From JBGSUZ01 sp043770095 (GTDB lineage Bacteria > Bacillota > Clostridia > Peptostreptococcales > Acidaminobacteraceae): a stretch of DNA of 64,000 nt. The notes under the pieces are model-generated. The model was not told the origin of the DNA. It ran no database searches and saw nothing but the letters and a program-made list of their open reading frames with translations. Positions within the stretch are counted from its first letter, which is position 1. The number at the start of each line of letters is the position of its first letter. Location of the stretch: NCBI GenBank assembly GCA_043770095.1, contig JAYVIR010000083.1, positions 1 through 64,000 of the forward strand. The letters run 5' to 3'. This document shows, in pieces, positions 53,760 through 62,131 of the stretch. The position numbers and the translations under genes were made by a program.

Positions 53760-54722
53760 ATGACGGGTAAAAGACCCTTTCCAACCCCTGAACAAATTTG
53801 GATGGCGAGAGAGGCTGACCTTTTAACGTTCATCCAAAACTGTGGCTATCGGGTGAAAAAAAGTGGTGTCAACGAGTATCAAATGGAAGAACACGACAGC
53901 CTGAAAATTTCCAAGAATAAGTGGTGTTGGCACAGTCAAAATCGGATAGGCGGAAGCTGTATTGACTTTGCGATGCATTATCCAGTGCCCAATCAAACCG
54001 ACTTTAAAGAAGCGGTTTTTCAGGTGCTGGATCAGATGTACAGCCAGGATTTCAACCTAGAGACAATACAGAAACCATCAGCTGTTCATGTCAAACTTAA
54101 AGCCGCCGAAAATCAGCCATTAGCTTTGCCGGCGCAGTATGAAAATAATCACCGTGTCATTGCCTACTTGACCAAGACACGTTTGATTGACCGTGAAATA
54201 GTGCTCGCGATGATTCAACAAAAGCGGTTATACGAAAGTAAAGACAAACACAACTGCGTATTTCTTGGATATGACAGTGCCGGCGAAATACGCTATGCCT
54301 TTAACCGTGGCACCTTATCTTATCGGCGTTATGCAGGGGACAGCACCGGCTCTAATAAGCATTTTGGCTTTGCGATGAAGGGCGACAGCGAAAAACTTTA
54401 TGTGTTTGAGAGTCCCATCGATGCTTTGTCTCATGCCACTTTGACAAAATTAAAGGGTCAAAATAGCAAGGCAGATACACGACTGTCTTTAGGGGGTGTC
54501 AGCGAAGGTGCTTTGACTCAGTACCTCGAAGATCATAAAACAATTCGAGAAATCATCTTATGCCTAGATAACGATATGGCTGGGATTCAATCGGCTGAAA
54601 GAATTAAGGAAATCTATAAAACGAGCGCTTATAAATGTGCCATAGAAATACCAGAAACCAAGGACTTTAACGAGGACTTGGTTATTTTTATGCAGAAAAA
54701 TAGGCAGAAGGTGATGGGATGA
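53760..54722 (+). CDS. DUF3991/TOPRIM-domain protein (mobile primase-like)
   Basis: The 320-aa protein has an N-terminal zinc-finger-like/DUF3991 region (WCWHSQNRIGGSCIDFAMHY) and a C-terminal TOPRIM domain (LYVFESPIDALSHATL and IILCLDNDMAGIQSAERI). The Glu and DND pattern is that of primase-like TOPRIM proteins, common in plasmids and conjugative elements, probably for DNA metabolism during transfer. I chose ATG 53760 over GTG 53751. It overlaps the next gene by 4 nt. Confidence 0.8.
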   Translation: MTGKRPFPTPEQIWMAREADLLTFIQNCGYRVKKSGVNEYQMEEHDSLKISKNKWCWHSQNRIGGSCIDFAMHYPVPNQTDFKEAVFQVLDQMYSQDFNLETIQKPSAVHVKLKAAENQPLALPAQYENNHRVIAYLTKTRLIDREIVLAMIQQKRLYESKDKHNCVFLGYDSAGEIRYAFNRGTLSYRRYAGDSTGSNKHFGFAMKGDSEKLYVFESPIDALSHATLTKLKGQNSKADTRLSLGGVSEGALTQYLEDHKTIREIILCLDNDMAGIQSAERIKEIYKTSAYKCAIEIPETKDFNEDLVIFMQKNRQKVMG

Positions 54723-55006
54723 ACTTGCAAGGTCTAAGGCGACTGACTAAGAAAAGAACCTTTTGGTTTGTGATAATAGGCTATCCTGTCATGGCCATAG
54801 GCGCTAAAGTATTTGAATCATTTCTAATGCCCGTGGCGAATAAGTACCCCCTACAATATGGATTGATTGTGTTTTCACTCAGCCTGATCATCGTTGGCTG
54901 CACCATTTTAGAAGTGATCAGCCGGCTAATGAAGCATGAGCTTCAAGGGGAGAAACTGAAAATTAGAGAACGGGAAGGCATCAACATTGAGGAACATAAT
55001 GTATGA
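54719..55006 (+). CDS. Small two-helix membrane protein of the element
   Basis: The 95-aa product has two hydrophobic helices (FWFVIIGYPVMAIGAKVF and YGLIVFSLSLIIVGCTILEVI) and an acidic tail. It overlaps both neighbours by 4 nt (ATGA). Possibly a transfer accessory protein; unrecognised. Confidence 0.65.
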   Translation: MNLQGLRRLTKKRTFWFVIIGYPVMAIGAKVFESFLMPVANKYPLQYGLIVFSLSLIIVGCTILEVISRLMKHELQGEKLKIREREGINIEEHNV

Positions 55007-56649
55007 AAATGGAACGACCTATTTCAGGAAAAGAAATTTATCGTGAACCGGATAGAACGTTTAAGATCAGCGCGGTCCATAGGTTTATCTTCAAATTTGC
55101 CAGAGAAAGAAATGACGTTTATAGCCTACAAGCCTATCGCAATCATGTGCGCCAGAACATACCTGATAAGAAGGCACAGGACAAGGCCATTCAGTGGAAT
55201 TTGACGACAGCAAGGAAGTTGGTTGCAGCAGGTTATTTAATCGATAAGGGGCACTCGGAGTATCTGCTAAATCCTATTGCGATGGCTTATTTGGAAGAAA
55301 TGAAAACGCGAAAGGCTCCTTTTGAATTAAAAGATAATCACCGGAAACTATTGATGAAGCATAAGGAAGGGTCCATTCATCTAGCCGATTTAAAAGCTGC
55401 CTATCAGGACAAACCGCAGTTTGAACGCGAACGGCAAACTAAGATGTTGGATGGCATGATCAGAAATTTAAAGAACAATGGGTATTTGGAGTCGATGGGA
55501 AGTGGACATTACAAACTCACTGAAAATGCGTGGTTGGCGCTTAGTGTTAAAGCAGAACGAGCGCTTAGGCAAACCGAAAAAAATATTGAGCAGACAGTGG
55601 AAACTGTACAAGTAGAGTCTCAAGAAAAATCTCAGCAGAAAATAAAAATTAAGACAGAAGGCGTTAAGGTCACCGCTTTTGATCGAGTATTATACGAAGT
55701 ATCGGTAGACGGTGTGATTCAAGCGGATAAAGTAAATGCCCATGAAAAATCGGAGCGTTTGAAAAAACGCATTGAAATGCTGAGTCAAGCAGGGTTCATA
55801 CAAAAGGATCATTTAACAGAGGCGCTGATCGAGCGCATTGAACTGGCGATAAAACGCAGCAAGGAAAAAGGCATCGTTTTTGAAACTTTGACACGCGAGC
55901 AGCAGCAAGTAATACAAGACATGCGCCTCTTCTTGAATCTGACTCAGTCCCAGATTATCAAATTTATTTATCATGGAGATACGGATTTGGCGAAGAGTGA
56001 TCTTAAATATTTACTGGAAAAGCAGATTCTTGTTAAAGATGACGCTTGGAACGTCTATGTGCTTGGAAAATCGGGCATAAAATTGAGCAATGACATCAGT
56101 CCAGATGCTATTCGCTATAAGACCAAGTTGTTTTCAAGACGTGAGGAAGTGGGGCATGATGTTTTGGTTTACACCGCTTTTAAGGAACTTGAAAAAGAGC
56201 TGTTAAGAGAGGGCAAGCAGATTGTCAGCATTAAAAATGATCGCCAACTTCGCAGTGAAGATGCTAAGAAATTTGGCGCAATGGTAGGCAGTTATCCCGA
56301 TCTTCGAGTGGCGTATATTGATCCAAGAACAGGGTTGGAGAAGCGTCATGATCTTGAAGTCGACTGTGGCTATGACGAAAGGACGATTCAACAAAAGATA
56401 AGTGGTTTCTTTGGAAGTGGTGGTAAAAGCAGTGCTGGTGCTCAGTCAGGGAGTAGTCAAGCATCAGCTGGTCAAGGTGCGGCAATAGGAAGTTCGGGGT
56501 TTAGTTGGTACTGTAATACCGCCAAGCAAGCCATTAGAGTGGCTAATGTGATCAACAAAGATAAAAGCAGGCGGCTGCAGGGCGCAAAACATTTAAACAT
56601 TTACGTAATCGATGCAAAAGGTGAACTTAAACAAACGAAATGGTGGTGA
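55003..56649 (+). CDS. Replication-relaxation-like protein with winged-helix repeats
   Basis: The 548-aa product has an N-terminal winged-helix-like part and a similar second one (LKDNHRKLLMKHKEGSIHLADL). Near the C-terminus PDLRVAYIDPRTGLEKRHDLEVDCGYDERTIQQKI resembles the P-D ... E-V-D core of replication-relaxation/nuclease-fold proteins. A Gly/Ser/Ala/Gln-rich linker of about 35 residues separates this from a final segment. It probably has a DNA-processing role near oriT. It overlaps the previous gene. I am unsure of the exact family. Confidence 0.55.
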   Translation: MKMERPISGKEIYREPDRTFKISAVHRFIFKFARERNDVYSLQAYRNHVRQNIPDKKAQDKAIQWNLTTARKLVAAGYLIDKGHSEYLLNPIAMAYLEEMKTRKAPFELKDNHRKLLMKHKEGSIHLADLKAAYQDKPQFERERQTKMLDGMIRNLKNNGYLESMGSGHYKLTENAWLALSVKAERALRQTEKNIEQTVETVQVESQEKSQQKIKIKTEGVKVTAFDRVLYEVSVDGVIQADKVNAHEKSERLKKRIEMLSQAGFIQKDHLTEALIERIELAIKRSKEKGIVFETLTREQQQVIQDMRLFLNLTQSQIIKFIYHGDTDLAKSDLKYLLEKQILVKDDAWNVYVLGKSGIKLSNDISPDAIRYKTKLFSRREEVGHDVLVYTAFKELEKELLREGKQIVSIKNDRQLRSEDAKKFGAMVGSYPDLRVAYIDPRTGLEKRHDLEVDCGYDERTIQQKISGFFGSGGKSSAGAQSGSSQASAGQGAAIGSSGFSWYCNTAKQAIRVANVINKDKSRRLQGAKHLNIYVIDAKGELKQTKWW

Positions 56650-56653
56650 AGAG

Positions 56654-57394
56654 ATGTTGACTGAAATGGAATATGAAACGCTTGAAAAGATTGTAGCTCA
56701 TGGGGGCTATGTGACAAAAAATATGCTGGGGTTGTATAAAAAAGGACTGACATCGTGCCGGTATTGGCAGATTCTTAAAGGCCTTGCGGATAAGGGCTAT
56801 TTGAAACAGCACAATTTCTTCATGGACAGTACAGAACCGCATGTTTACCAAGTGACAAAGAAGGCTTGCAGCTTGTTTGGGCGCGGTGAGGCGTACCTGC
56901 GAAAAAAACATCAAACGGCCCTGATCATCCGTTATCTGATTCGAGCACATTTCCTATTTCAATTGGAGGGAAGTGACTATAACGGCGTTTTAGCGTCTCC
57001 AGCAGAACGGGCAGCTTACTTATTGAAACTGGGATTTTTAGAGGAGCGGTTGCCACGAAAATTCAACAATGGCATTGGCGTGATTCAAATTGAAGAATAT
57101 TTACTGACAGCGCCACCTTATGCGCGAGAAAATGGGATTTGCATTCTTTATGCCCATAAGAGCGGTAGTTCAGTCAGTGCCCAGCTAGCAACGATGATAG
57201 AACGTTATAGACCGCTGATTGATCAGTGTATTTGTTCAGTGGATTTTCTGATTGTCACAGAAACAGAGAGCAAAGCAGGTGAATTTGTCTTGCGATTTAG
57301 AAGAGACTTTGAAAAAGGGTTTAAACAGCCAGTTGTTTTTAATGGTCATTCTATTAACCGATCATATCAGGTTCGGGCTATATGCGGGGTCTAA
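56654..57394 (+). CDS. Replication-relaxation-like winged-helix protein
   Basis: The 246-aa product starts with a winged helix (YETLEKIVAHGGYVTKNMLGLYKKGLTSCRYWQILKGLADKGYLKQ) and has a C-terminal domain with VDFLIVTETESKAGEFVLRF. The layout matches small plasmid replication-relaxation/mobilisation proteins. ATG 56654 has GTGGTGAAGAG upstream. It is the last gene before the RloAB insertion. Confidence 0.55.
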   Translation: MLTEMEYETLEKIVAHGGYVTKNMLGLYKKGLTSCRYWQILKGLADKGYLKQHNFFMDSTEPHVYQVTKKACSLFGRGEAYLRKKHQTALIIRYLIRAHFLFQLEGSDYNGVLASPAERAAYLLKLGFLEERLPRKFNNGIGVIQIEEYLLTAPPYARENGICILYAHKSGSSVSAQLATMIERYRPLIDQCICSVDFLIVTETESKAGEFVLRFRRDFEKGFKQPVVFNGHSINRSYQVRAICGV

Positions 57395-57509
57395 GTGCGT
57401 AAAGGATTGCATAAAGTGTTTGAGTTTCTTGTACCTAAGTGTTTTCAAAAGGTTAAAGGTATAAGTAGTGGTTATTTTAGGTGTTAGGGTTAGGAATTAT
57501 GGTCTTGGA

Positions 57510-57603
57510 CACCCACGCATTTACGCCCCCTGTTCGCATCGGCTGAAGCCTTGCTCGGGGGGCTTGCACGAAAGGTGGAACCTTTCGGCAAAATGGCGGG
57601 GTG
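57510..57603. ncRNA. Structured G+C-rich element, three-way junction (candidate ncRNA or oriT)
   Basis: CACCCACGCATT (57510-57521) pairs with AATGGCGGGGTG (57592-57603) to close the element, with one mismatch and one bulge. Inside, GCCCCC (57525-57530) pairs with GGGGGC (57558-57563), capped by GGC-TGAA-GCC (57541-57550). CGAAAGGT (57569-57576) pairs with ACCTTTCG (57580-57587) around GGA. Strand is undecided. It is much richer in G+C than its surroundings. It lies between the relaxation-like gene and the RloAB promoter, so an origin of transfer is as plausible as an RNA. Confidence 0.5.
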
Positions 57604-57607
57604 TTGA

Positions 57608-57628
57608 TAAAGAGAAAAAATCTCTTTA
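57608..57628 (+). repeat. Operator-like inverted repeat, copy 1
   Basis: TAAAGAGA and TCTCTTTA, spaced by 5 A, form a perfect 8-bp inverted repeat just upstream of the -35 box. It is identical to 57675-57695. Confidence 0.7.
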
Positions 57629-57631
57629 ACT

Positions 57632-57660
57632 TTGACAATGCTAGTGAGTGGGGGTATAAT
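57632..57660 (+). promoter_or_regulatory. Consensus promoter of the rloAB-like pair
   Basis: TTGACA, a 17-bp spacer and TATAAT: a full match to the sigma-A consensus. It is bracketed by two identical inverted repeats, so it should be strong unless repressed. Confidence 0.9.
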
Positions 57661-57674
57661 ATGCATAATGATGA

Positions 57675-57695
57675 TAAAGAGAAAAAATCTCTTTA
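57675..57695 (+). repeat. Operator-like inverted repeat, copy 2
   Basis: Same 21 bp as 57608-57628, 67 bp apart. Its last base overlaps the AGGAGG ribosome binding site of the next gene, so it could act as an operator or as an RNA hairpin on translation. Confidence 0.7.
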
Positions 57696-57708
57696 GGAGG
57701 TGTACTTT

Positions 57709-59079
57709 ATGCTTATAAGATTCAGCGTTAAAAACTTTAAGTCCTTTAATGATAAACAAGAGTTGGTAATGATTCCAGCTAAGAAACTCAAGACAAATAA
57801 GGAGCATGTGATCGCTTTAAATAGGGTGTCTGTACTTCGTAATGCAACCATATACGGCGCCAATGCTTCAGGGAAAACGAACATTATAGAGGCTATTCGA
57901 TTTGCAAAACACGTCATTACAAAGAAAATTCCTATGGAAGCCAGTAAGATGTACTGCAGAGTTTTCTCTGAAAATCAAGAGATGGAAAGCCAATTCGAAT
58001 TTGAAATTTTCAAAAATGGCAAGTTTTATGCCTATGGTTTTAGCCTTATAATGAGTGAACAAATTATAAAATCAGAGTGGCTCTATGAGCTTTTACCGGG
58101 GAAAAATACTCAGATCATGCTTTTTGAAAGAGAGACAGATCTAAAAAGATTGGAACTTGGAGAAAATCTTCTCCTTGATGAAATAGATACAATGAGGTTT
58201 AAAACCTATAAGCTAGACTTTGAAGATAACAATACCGGTTTGTTTATTCGTGAAATGAACCGAAATAAAAAGATGAATAAAGAATCAAAACTGACATTCT
58301 TTAGAGACGTATACGAGTGGTTCGATGAGGATTTGGTAACGATTTTCCCAGATCAACCAATTACAGATTTTGAATATTTTTATGGTGACGGTGGCAGTGA
58401 GAAAATCAATGAAATCATTGAACTATTTGATACAGGTATTTCTAAAGTCAAAATTGAGGAAATATCTGTTGCCGACTTAAAGAACAAAATTCCAAGCAAA
58501 GTAGCAGAAGATATTTTACAGTCCTTTAAGAATAAGCTTGAAGAAACTGCGGATAGCACGAAAGCAATGATGTCCCTACGAACCAATACCGCTTTTTATA
58601 ACATAAAGGGTTCAAAGGGTGAAGACCCAATCATCACAACGATAATGCTTGAGCACGGGAATTCCTTTAGTGACTTCGAATTCTCAGAAGAATCGGATGG
58701 TACAAGAAGGCTATTTGACTTATTGGATATTTTAATCAGTAACGAAAAAAATAAGATTTATGTGATTGATGAGCTAGAACGCAGCTTGCATCCAAAGTTG
58801 ACCTATAAGTTTTTGGAATTATTTTTCGAACACTTAAAGGAAAATAACACACAGCTCATTTTTACAACCCATGAATCGACCATCATGGATCAAGATCTTT
58901 TGAGACGTGACGAGATTTGGTTTGTAGAGAGAAATAAGGACAATGTTTCACATCTATATTCTTTAGATCGATTTAAAGAGCGCTATGATAAAAAACTGAG
59001 CAAAGCGTATTTGGAAGGCCGATATGGAGCCGTGCCGATACTTAAAAACTTTTCAGCTAAGGTAGGTGAAGAAGAATGA
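57709..59079 (+). CDS. RloA-like AAA ATPase
   Basis: The 456-aa protein starts LIRFSVKNFKSFNDKQELVMIPA, with Walker A GANASGKT at residues 50-57. It continues through FSEESDGTRRLFDLLDIL (signature-like region), IYVIDELERSLHPKLTYKF (Walker B near 351) and IFTTHESTIMDQDLL. This is the AAA15/RloA family found with RloB, often in restriction or defence loci. I chose ATG 57709 because TAGGAGGTG precedes it. It shares ATGA with the next gene. Confidence 0.88.
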   Translation: MLIRFSVKNFKSFNDKQELVMIPAKKLKTNKEHVIALNRVSVLRNATIYGANASGKTNIIEAIRFAKHVITKKIPMEASKMYCRVFSENQEMESQFEFEIFKNGKFYAYGFSLIMSEQIIKSEWLYELLPGKNTQIMLFERETDLKRLELGENLLLDEIDTMRFKTYKLDFEDNNTGLFIREMNRNKKMNKESKLTFFRDVYEWFDEDLVTIFPDQPITDFEYFYGDGGSEKINEIIELFDTGISKVKIEEISVADLKNKIPSKVAEDILQSFKNKLEETADSTKAMMSLRTNTAFYNIKGSKGEDPIITTIMLEHGNSFSDFEFSEESDGTRRLFDLLDILISNEKNKIYVIDELERSLHPKLTYKFLELFFEHLKENNTQLIFTTHESTIMDQDLLRRDEIWFVERNKDNVSHLYSLDRFKERYDKKLSKAYLEGRYGAVPILKNFSAKVGEEE

Positions 59080-59792
59080 GCCCCCTGAGAGAATTCAGAT
59101 CACTCACCACTAGGTATGAAGAAGAGCTTGAAATTGAGCTTTTAAGAAGGTACTACCTAATATTTGAAGGTGCCAACACTGAAAGAAAATACTTTCAAGG
59201 CATAAATAACAACCGAAAAGAATTGGGCATAAACAATCAGATAGAGCTGGTTATTCTTCATAAGGAAGGTGAAATCAGCAGCTTTAGCCATCCCACGAAG
59301 CTACTGGAATTGATTGAAGATAAGAAAAAATCTCTGAAGCATGATGGGAAATTCGATAAAGCCATTGACCGATTTGTCATTGTATTTGATCGGGACAGTT
59401 ATGAAAAGCCAGAGGAATATATTGAATTTATTGAAAGAGCTGGCGTCGATAATATTTTGACGGTGACCAGTCCGTGTTTTGAACTTTGGTTGATTTTGCA
59501 TTACGAAGAGGCTATTGAAAAACATATATTGCCTAATGCAGAAAATTTATTGTTAAATAAAAAAGTAAGCAACTCACATACTTATGCCAGCCGATTGTTT
59601 TCTGAAATATCCGGAACAAATCCTAAATCGGGAACGTTTTTCAATAAACTCAAGGAAAGGATTTACTTGGCTATCTCACAAGAAAAAGAGTTGGAACAAG
59701 ATATTTCAAGAATGGCTTCGGAACTTGGATCAAATGTTGGGAGCTTAATTGAACAGATGAGTGAAGATCCGAGAGATGTGTTGAGTATGTAG
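59076..59792 (+). CDS. RloB-family protein
   Basis: The 238-aa product contains YYLIFEGANTERKYFQGI, a FVIVFDRDSY motif and the terminal TSPCFELWLILHYE block typical of RloB. Glu and DxD residues suggest a TOPRIM-like metal-dependent nuclease. It overlaps the RloA-like gene, implying a two-subunit system, probably anti-phage or plasmid-protective. The pair sits as cargo between transfer genes. Confidence 0.88.
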   Translation: MSPLREFRSLTTRYEEELEIELLRRYYLIFEGANTERKYFQGINNNRKELGINNQIELVILHKEGEISSFSHPTKLLELIEDKKKSLKHDGKFDKAIDRFVIVFDRDSYEKPEEYIEFIERAGVDNILTVTSPCFELWLILHYEEAIEKHILPNAENLLLNKKVSNSHTYASRLFSEISGTNPKSGTFFNKLKERIYLAISQEKELEQDISRMASELGSNVGSLIEQMSEDPRDVLSM

Positions 59793-59793
59793 C

Positions 59794-59850
59794 GTTTCAC
59801 TTTAAATGACCATTTCACAGTTGCTGTGAAACGCCTATTTAAAGTGAAAC
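59794..59850 (+). repeat. Nested inverted repeats after the RloB-like gene
   Basis: GTTTCACTTTAAAT (59794-59807) pairs perfectly with ATTTAAAGTGAAAC (59837-59850). Inside, TTTCACAG (59813-59820) pairs with CTGTGAAA (59824-59831). No clear T-run follows immediately, so it may be a weak terminator, an operator for the virD4 transcript, or an insertion scar. Confidence 0.65.
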
Positions 59851-59943
59851 TTTAGGGTATAGTTTCCAAATTAAAGAGGTCATAATTGGCAGATGATAAG
59901 TTAAAGTACAAAAGACTTACATCCCACTTCAAGGAGTTCCTTA

Positions 59944-61788
59944 ATGAAAATTACAGAGAAGATAAAACGAATCAATTACTTCAAAGCAATCATCAATAGT
60001 TCCAACAAATACACCTACAGCTTAGCCTTCGCTACGCTGTTTTTTTTCGCCCACAAATCGCTATCGGAGTCGTTTTTACATCAAAAGAGTTTCAAAATCA
60101 CTTTGATGCAGAAAACAATTGACCTCATCGGAGAAAATCTAAAGGCATTTGAGCTGCTAAGCACCATCTATTTAAAAGTAAGCTTTGCAGCACTCTTTAT
60201 CATCGGCTTTGTGATTTACAGAAGTTTCTTTGAAACGTTTCTCAGTCATAAGCCAGATGTGAAGCTTATACAAGATGACGAAATTATCGAAGCACCATTT
60301 CCGTGGAGAAAAGATCAGCTTCAGATGGTCATCGGACTCAAGCACAACAAACTAAATCTGGACAGAGTCAAGGAACCCGAGTGGGTGGTGATCCCCGAAA
60401 AGGCCATGTTTCAAAATTTCTTGATTTCAGGCACAATCGGCACTGGAAAGACCGTCAGCATGATGTACCCACTCACCAAACAGGCCATTTTCTATAGTGC
60501 TGATGATAAGGAAGAAAAAGCAGGCATGCTGATCTTAGATGTGAAGGGCAATTTTTACGAACAGGTACTCACATTTGCAAAGGACTGTGGCAGAGAAAAC
60601 GATGTAATTTTGATTAAATTGGGAGGTGAATACAAATACAATCCGCTACACAAACCTGAAATGGAAGCCATCGATCTGGCAGAAAGAAGTCGAATTGTCA
60701 TGGCTTTATTTTCCGGAGGGGGAAAAAAGGAGGCGTTTTGGGACACAAAATCAGCTCAAATGATGTGCGAATGCATTCGGCTCATGCGCATGGTCAACAA
60801 TGGTTACGTTAGTTTAGGCGATGTTCACAGCATTGTGACGGACGAATCATTCCTAGAAGAGCGACTCAATGAACTCTACGGCATGCAGGAAGAAGTGGCT
60901 GAATTTGATTTTAGGTCATGCACCAATTTCTTCAACGGCGAATTTAGAAGTAAGGCTGAAAATACCATAGAGACGGTCAAGGCCTGTGTCACAGAAATGA
61001 CTGCGTTCTTTGCTTCATCAGAGCGAATTTACAACAGCTTTTGCCCATCCAAAGAAGATTTGAATTTCTTTGGTTTTCAAGAAGCTATCAATTTGGGCAA
61101 GATAGTCGTGTTGGCCATGAACGTGGCTGAATATCCAAAGGTTTCTAAAACGATTGCCGCTTATCTCAAACTGGATTTCCAAGCAGAAGTTCAGCAGCGG
61201 ACGGTATCACACAAGGAACTCAATCGCAAAAGGCCGATGTTTTTTCTTAGCGATGAGTATCAGGAATTTGTCACATCGAATGACGGCAACTTTTATGGCG
61301 TGTCCAGGGAAGCAAGGTGCTGCTCTATTGTAGCGAGTCAAAGCTATACATCGCTGCTGAAAACGTTAGGCGATGATAAAGCTTTTAATACGTTGCAGCA
61401 AAATTTGATCAATAAAATTTGGCTTCGTAGCGACGACAAGTTGACCATCGAAACGGCGCAACTCTTAACCGGTAAAGAAGAAAAACGACGCGTTTCTAAG
61501 AATATTTCAGAGAGTGCAGCGGACACAAAAAAGTCTCGAATTTTTGGTAGGCTCCTGTCCGACAAAGCTAGCATTAGTGAAAGCATCAACATTTCCACAC
61601 AAAAAGAACACACTTTTGATGAAAAAGTCTTTACTCAAACCCTTGAACTGTTCAAGGGTGTTTGTTTTTTGGCGCATGAAACGGGTATGCAAGAACCTTC
61701 CATCGTACACCTGATGCCCTACTTTCAAAATCCTGTCAAAGACAAAATTCGAGTGGAAAGGGCAGCTGTCGTAATGAAAAAATTATAA
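59944..61788 (+). CDS. Type IV coupling protein (VirD4/TraG family)
   Basis: The 614-aa ATPase has two N-terminal membrane helices and Walker A LISGTIGTGKTVSMMYPL. It also has AGMLILDVKGNFYEQV, FFLSDEYQEFVT (Walker B) and CSIVASQSYTSLLKTLG. It links the relaxosome to the secretion channel. AAGGAG precedes ATG 59944. It opens the transfer-channel cluster that continues to the right edge. Confidence 0.9.
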   Translation: MKITEKIKRINYFKAIINSSNKYTYSLAFATLFFFAHKSLSESFLHQKSFKITLMQKTIDLIGENLKAFELLSTIYLKVSFAALFIIGFVIYRSFFETFLSHKPDVKLIQDDEIIEAPFPWRKDQLQMVIGLKHNKLNLDRVKEPEWVVIPEKAMFQNFLISGTIGTGKTVSMMYPLTKQAIFYSADDKEEKAGMLILDVKGNFYEQVLTFAKDCGRENDVILIKLGGEYKYNPLHKPEMEAIDLAERSRIVMALFSGGGKKEAFWDTKSAQMMCECIRLMRMVNNGYVSLGDVHSIVTDESFLEERLNELYGMQEEVAEFDFRSCTNFFNGEFRSKAENTIETVKACVTEMTAFFASSERIYNSFCPSKEDLNFFGFQEAINLGKIVVLAMNVAEYPKVSKTIAAYLKLDFQAEVQQRTVSHKELNRKRPMFFLSDEYQEFVTSNDGNFYGVSREARCCSIVASQSYTSLLKTLGDDKAFNTLQQNLINKIWLRSDDKLTIETAQLLTGKEEKRRVSKNISESAADTKKSRIFGRLLSDKASISESINISTQKEHTFDEKVFTQTLELFKGVCFLAHETGMQEPSIVHLMPYFQNPVKDKIRVERAAVVMKKL

Positions 61789-61807
61789 AGGAAAGGATTT
61801 GAAAACT

Positions 61808-62119
61808 ATGAAATCAAAAAATGTTAAAGTCTCTTTAATTGTTGGAACTCTCGTCATTTTAAGTGCGATACCCGCGTATGCGGACGTGTTTAAAGCGGCA
61901 GAGCGACTGGCAAAAGATGCATCTGGAACGGTCATCACCTTATCCACACCAGCGGCATTAATCGGCGTAGGAACGGGCGCTTTTATGAAAAAATTCTCCA
62001 TGGGAGACCATCAGAAAGTGGCAATGGGCAGCAAGGTATTTTGGAGCAGCATAGGCGGTTGGGCGACAATCAACGGCATTACGTTGATACTGGATACCAT
62101 TAAAAACTATATCAAATAA
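61808..62119 (+). CDS. Pilin-like small secreted/membrane protein (VirB2/TrbC-like)
   Basis: The 103-aa product has a signal peptide (VSLIVGTLVILSAIPAYA) and two moderately hydrophobic segments (TVITLSTPAALIGVGTGAFM and GGWATINGITLILDTI). Size, position before the TrbL-like gene and layout suit a VirB2-like component, but no motif is diagnostic. GGAAAGG precedes ATG 61808. Confidence 0.6.
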   Translation: MKSKNVKVSLIVGTLVILSAIPAYADVFKAAERLAKDASGTVITLSTPAALIGVGTGAFMKKFSMGDHQKVAMGSKVFWSSIGGWATINGITLILDTIKNYIK

Positions 62120-62131
62120 GGGTGTGAAATT

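Noticed and set aside
53741..53770. Nine-codon leader peptide (MKVSDFYDG) between radC and the TOPRIM gene
   Set aside because: No ribosome binding site or attenuator structure; it is an accidental frame overlapping the real start.
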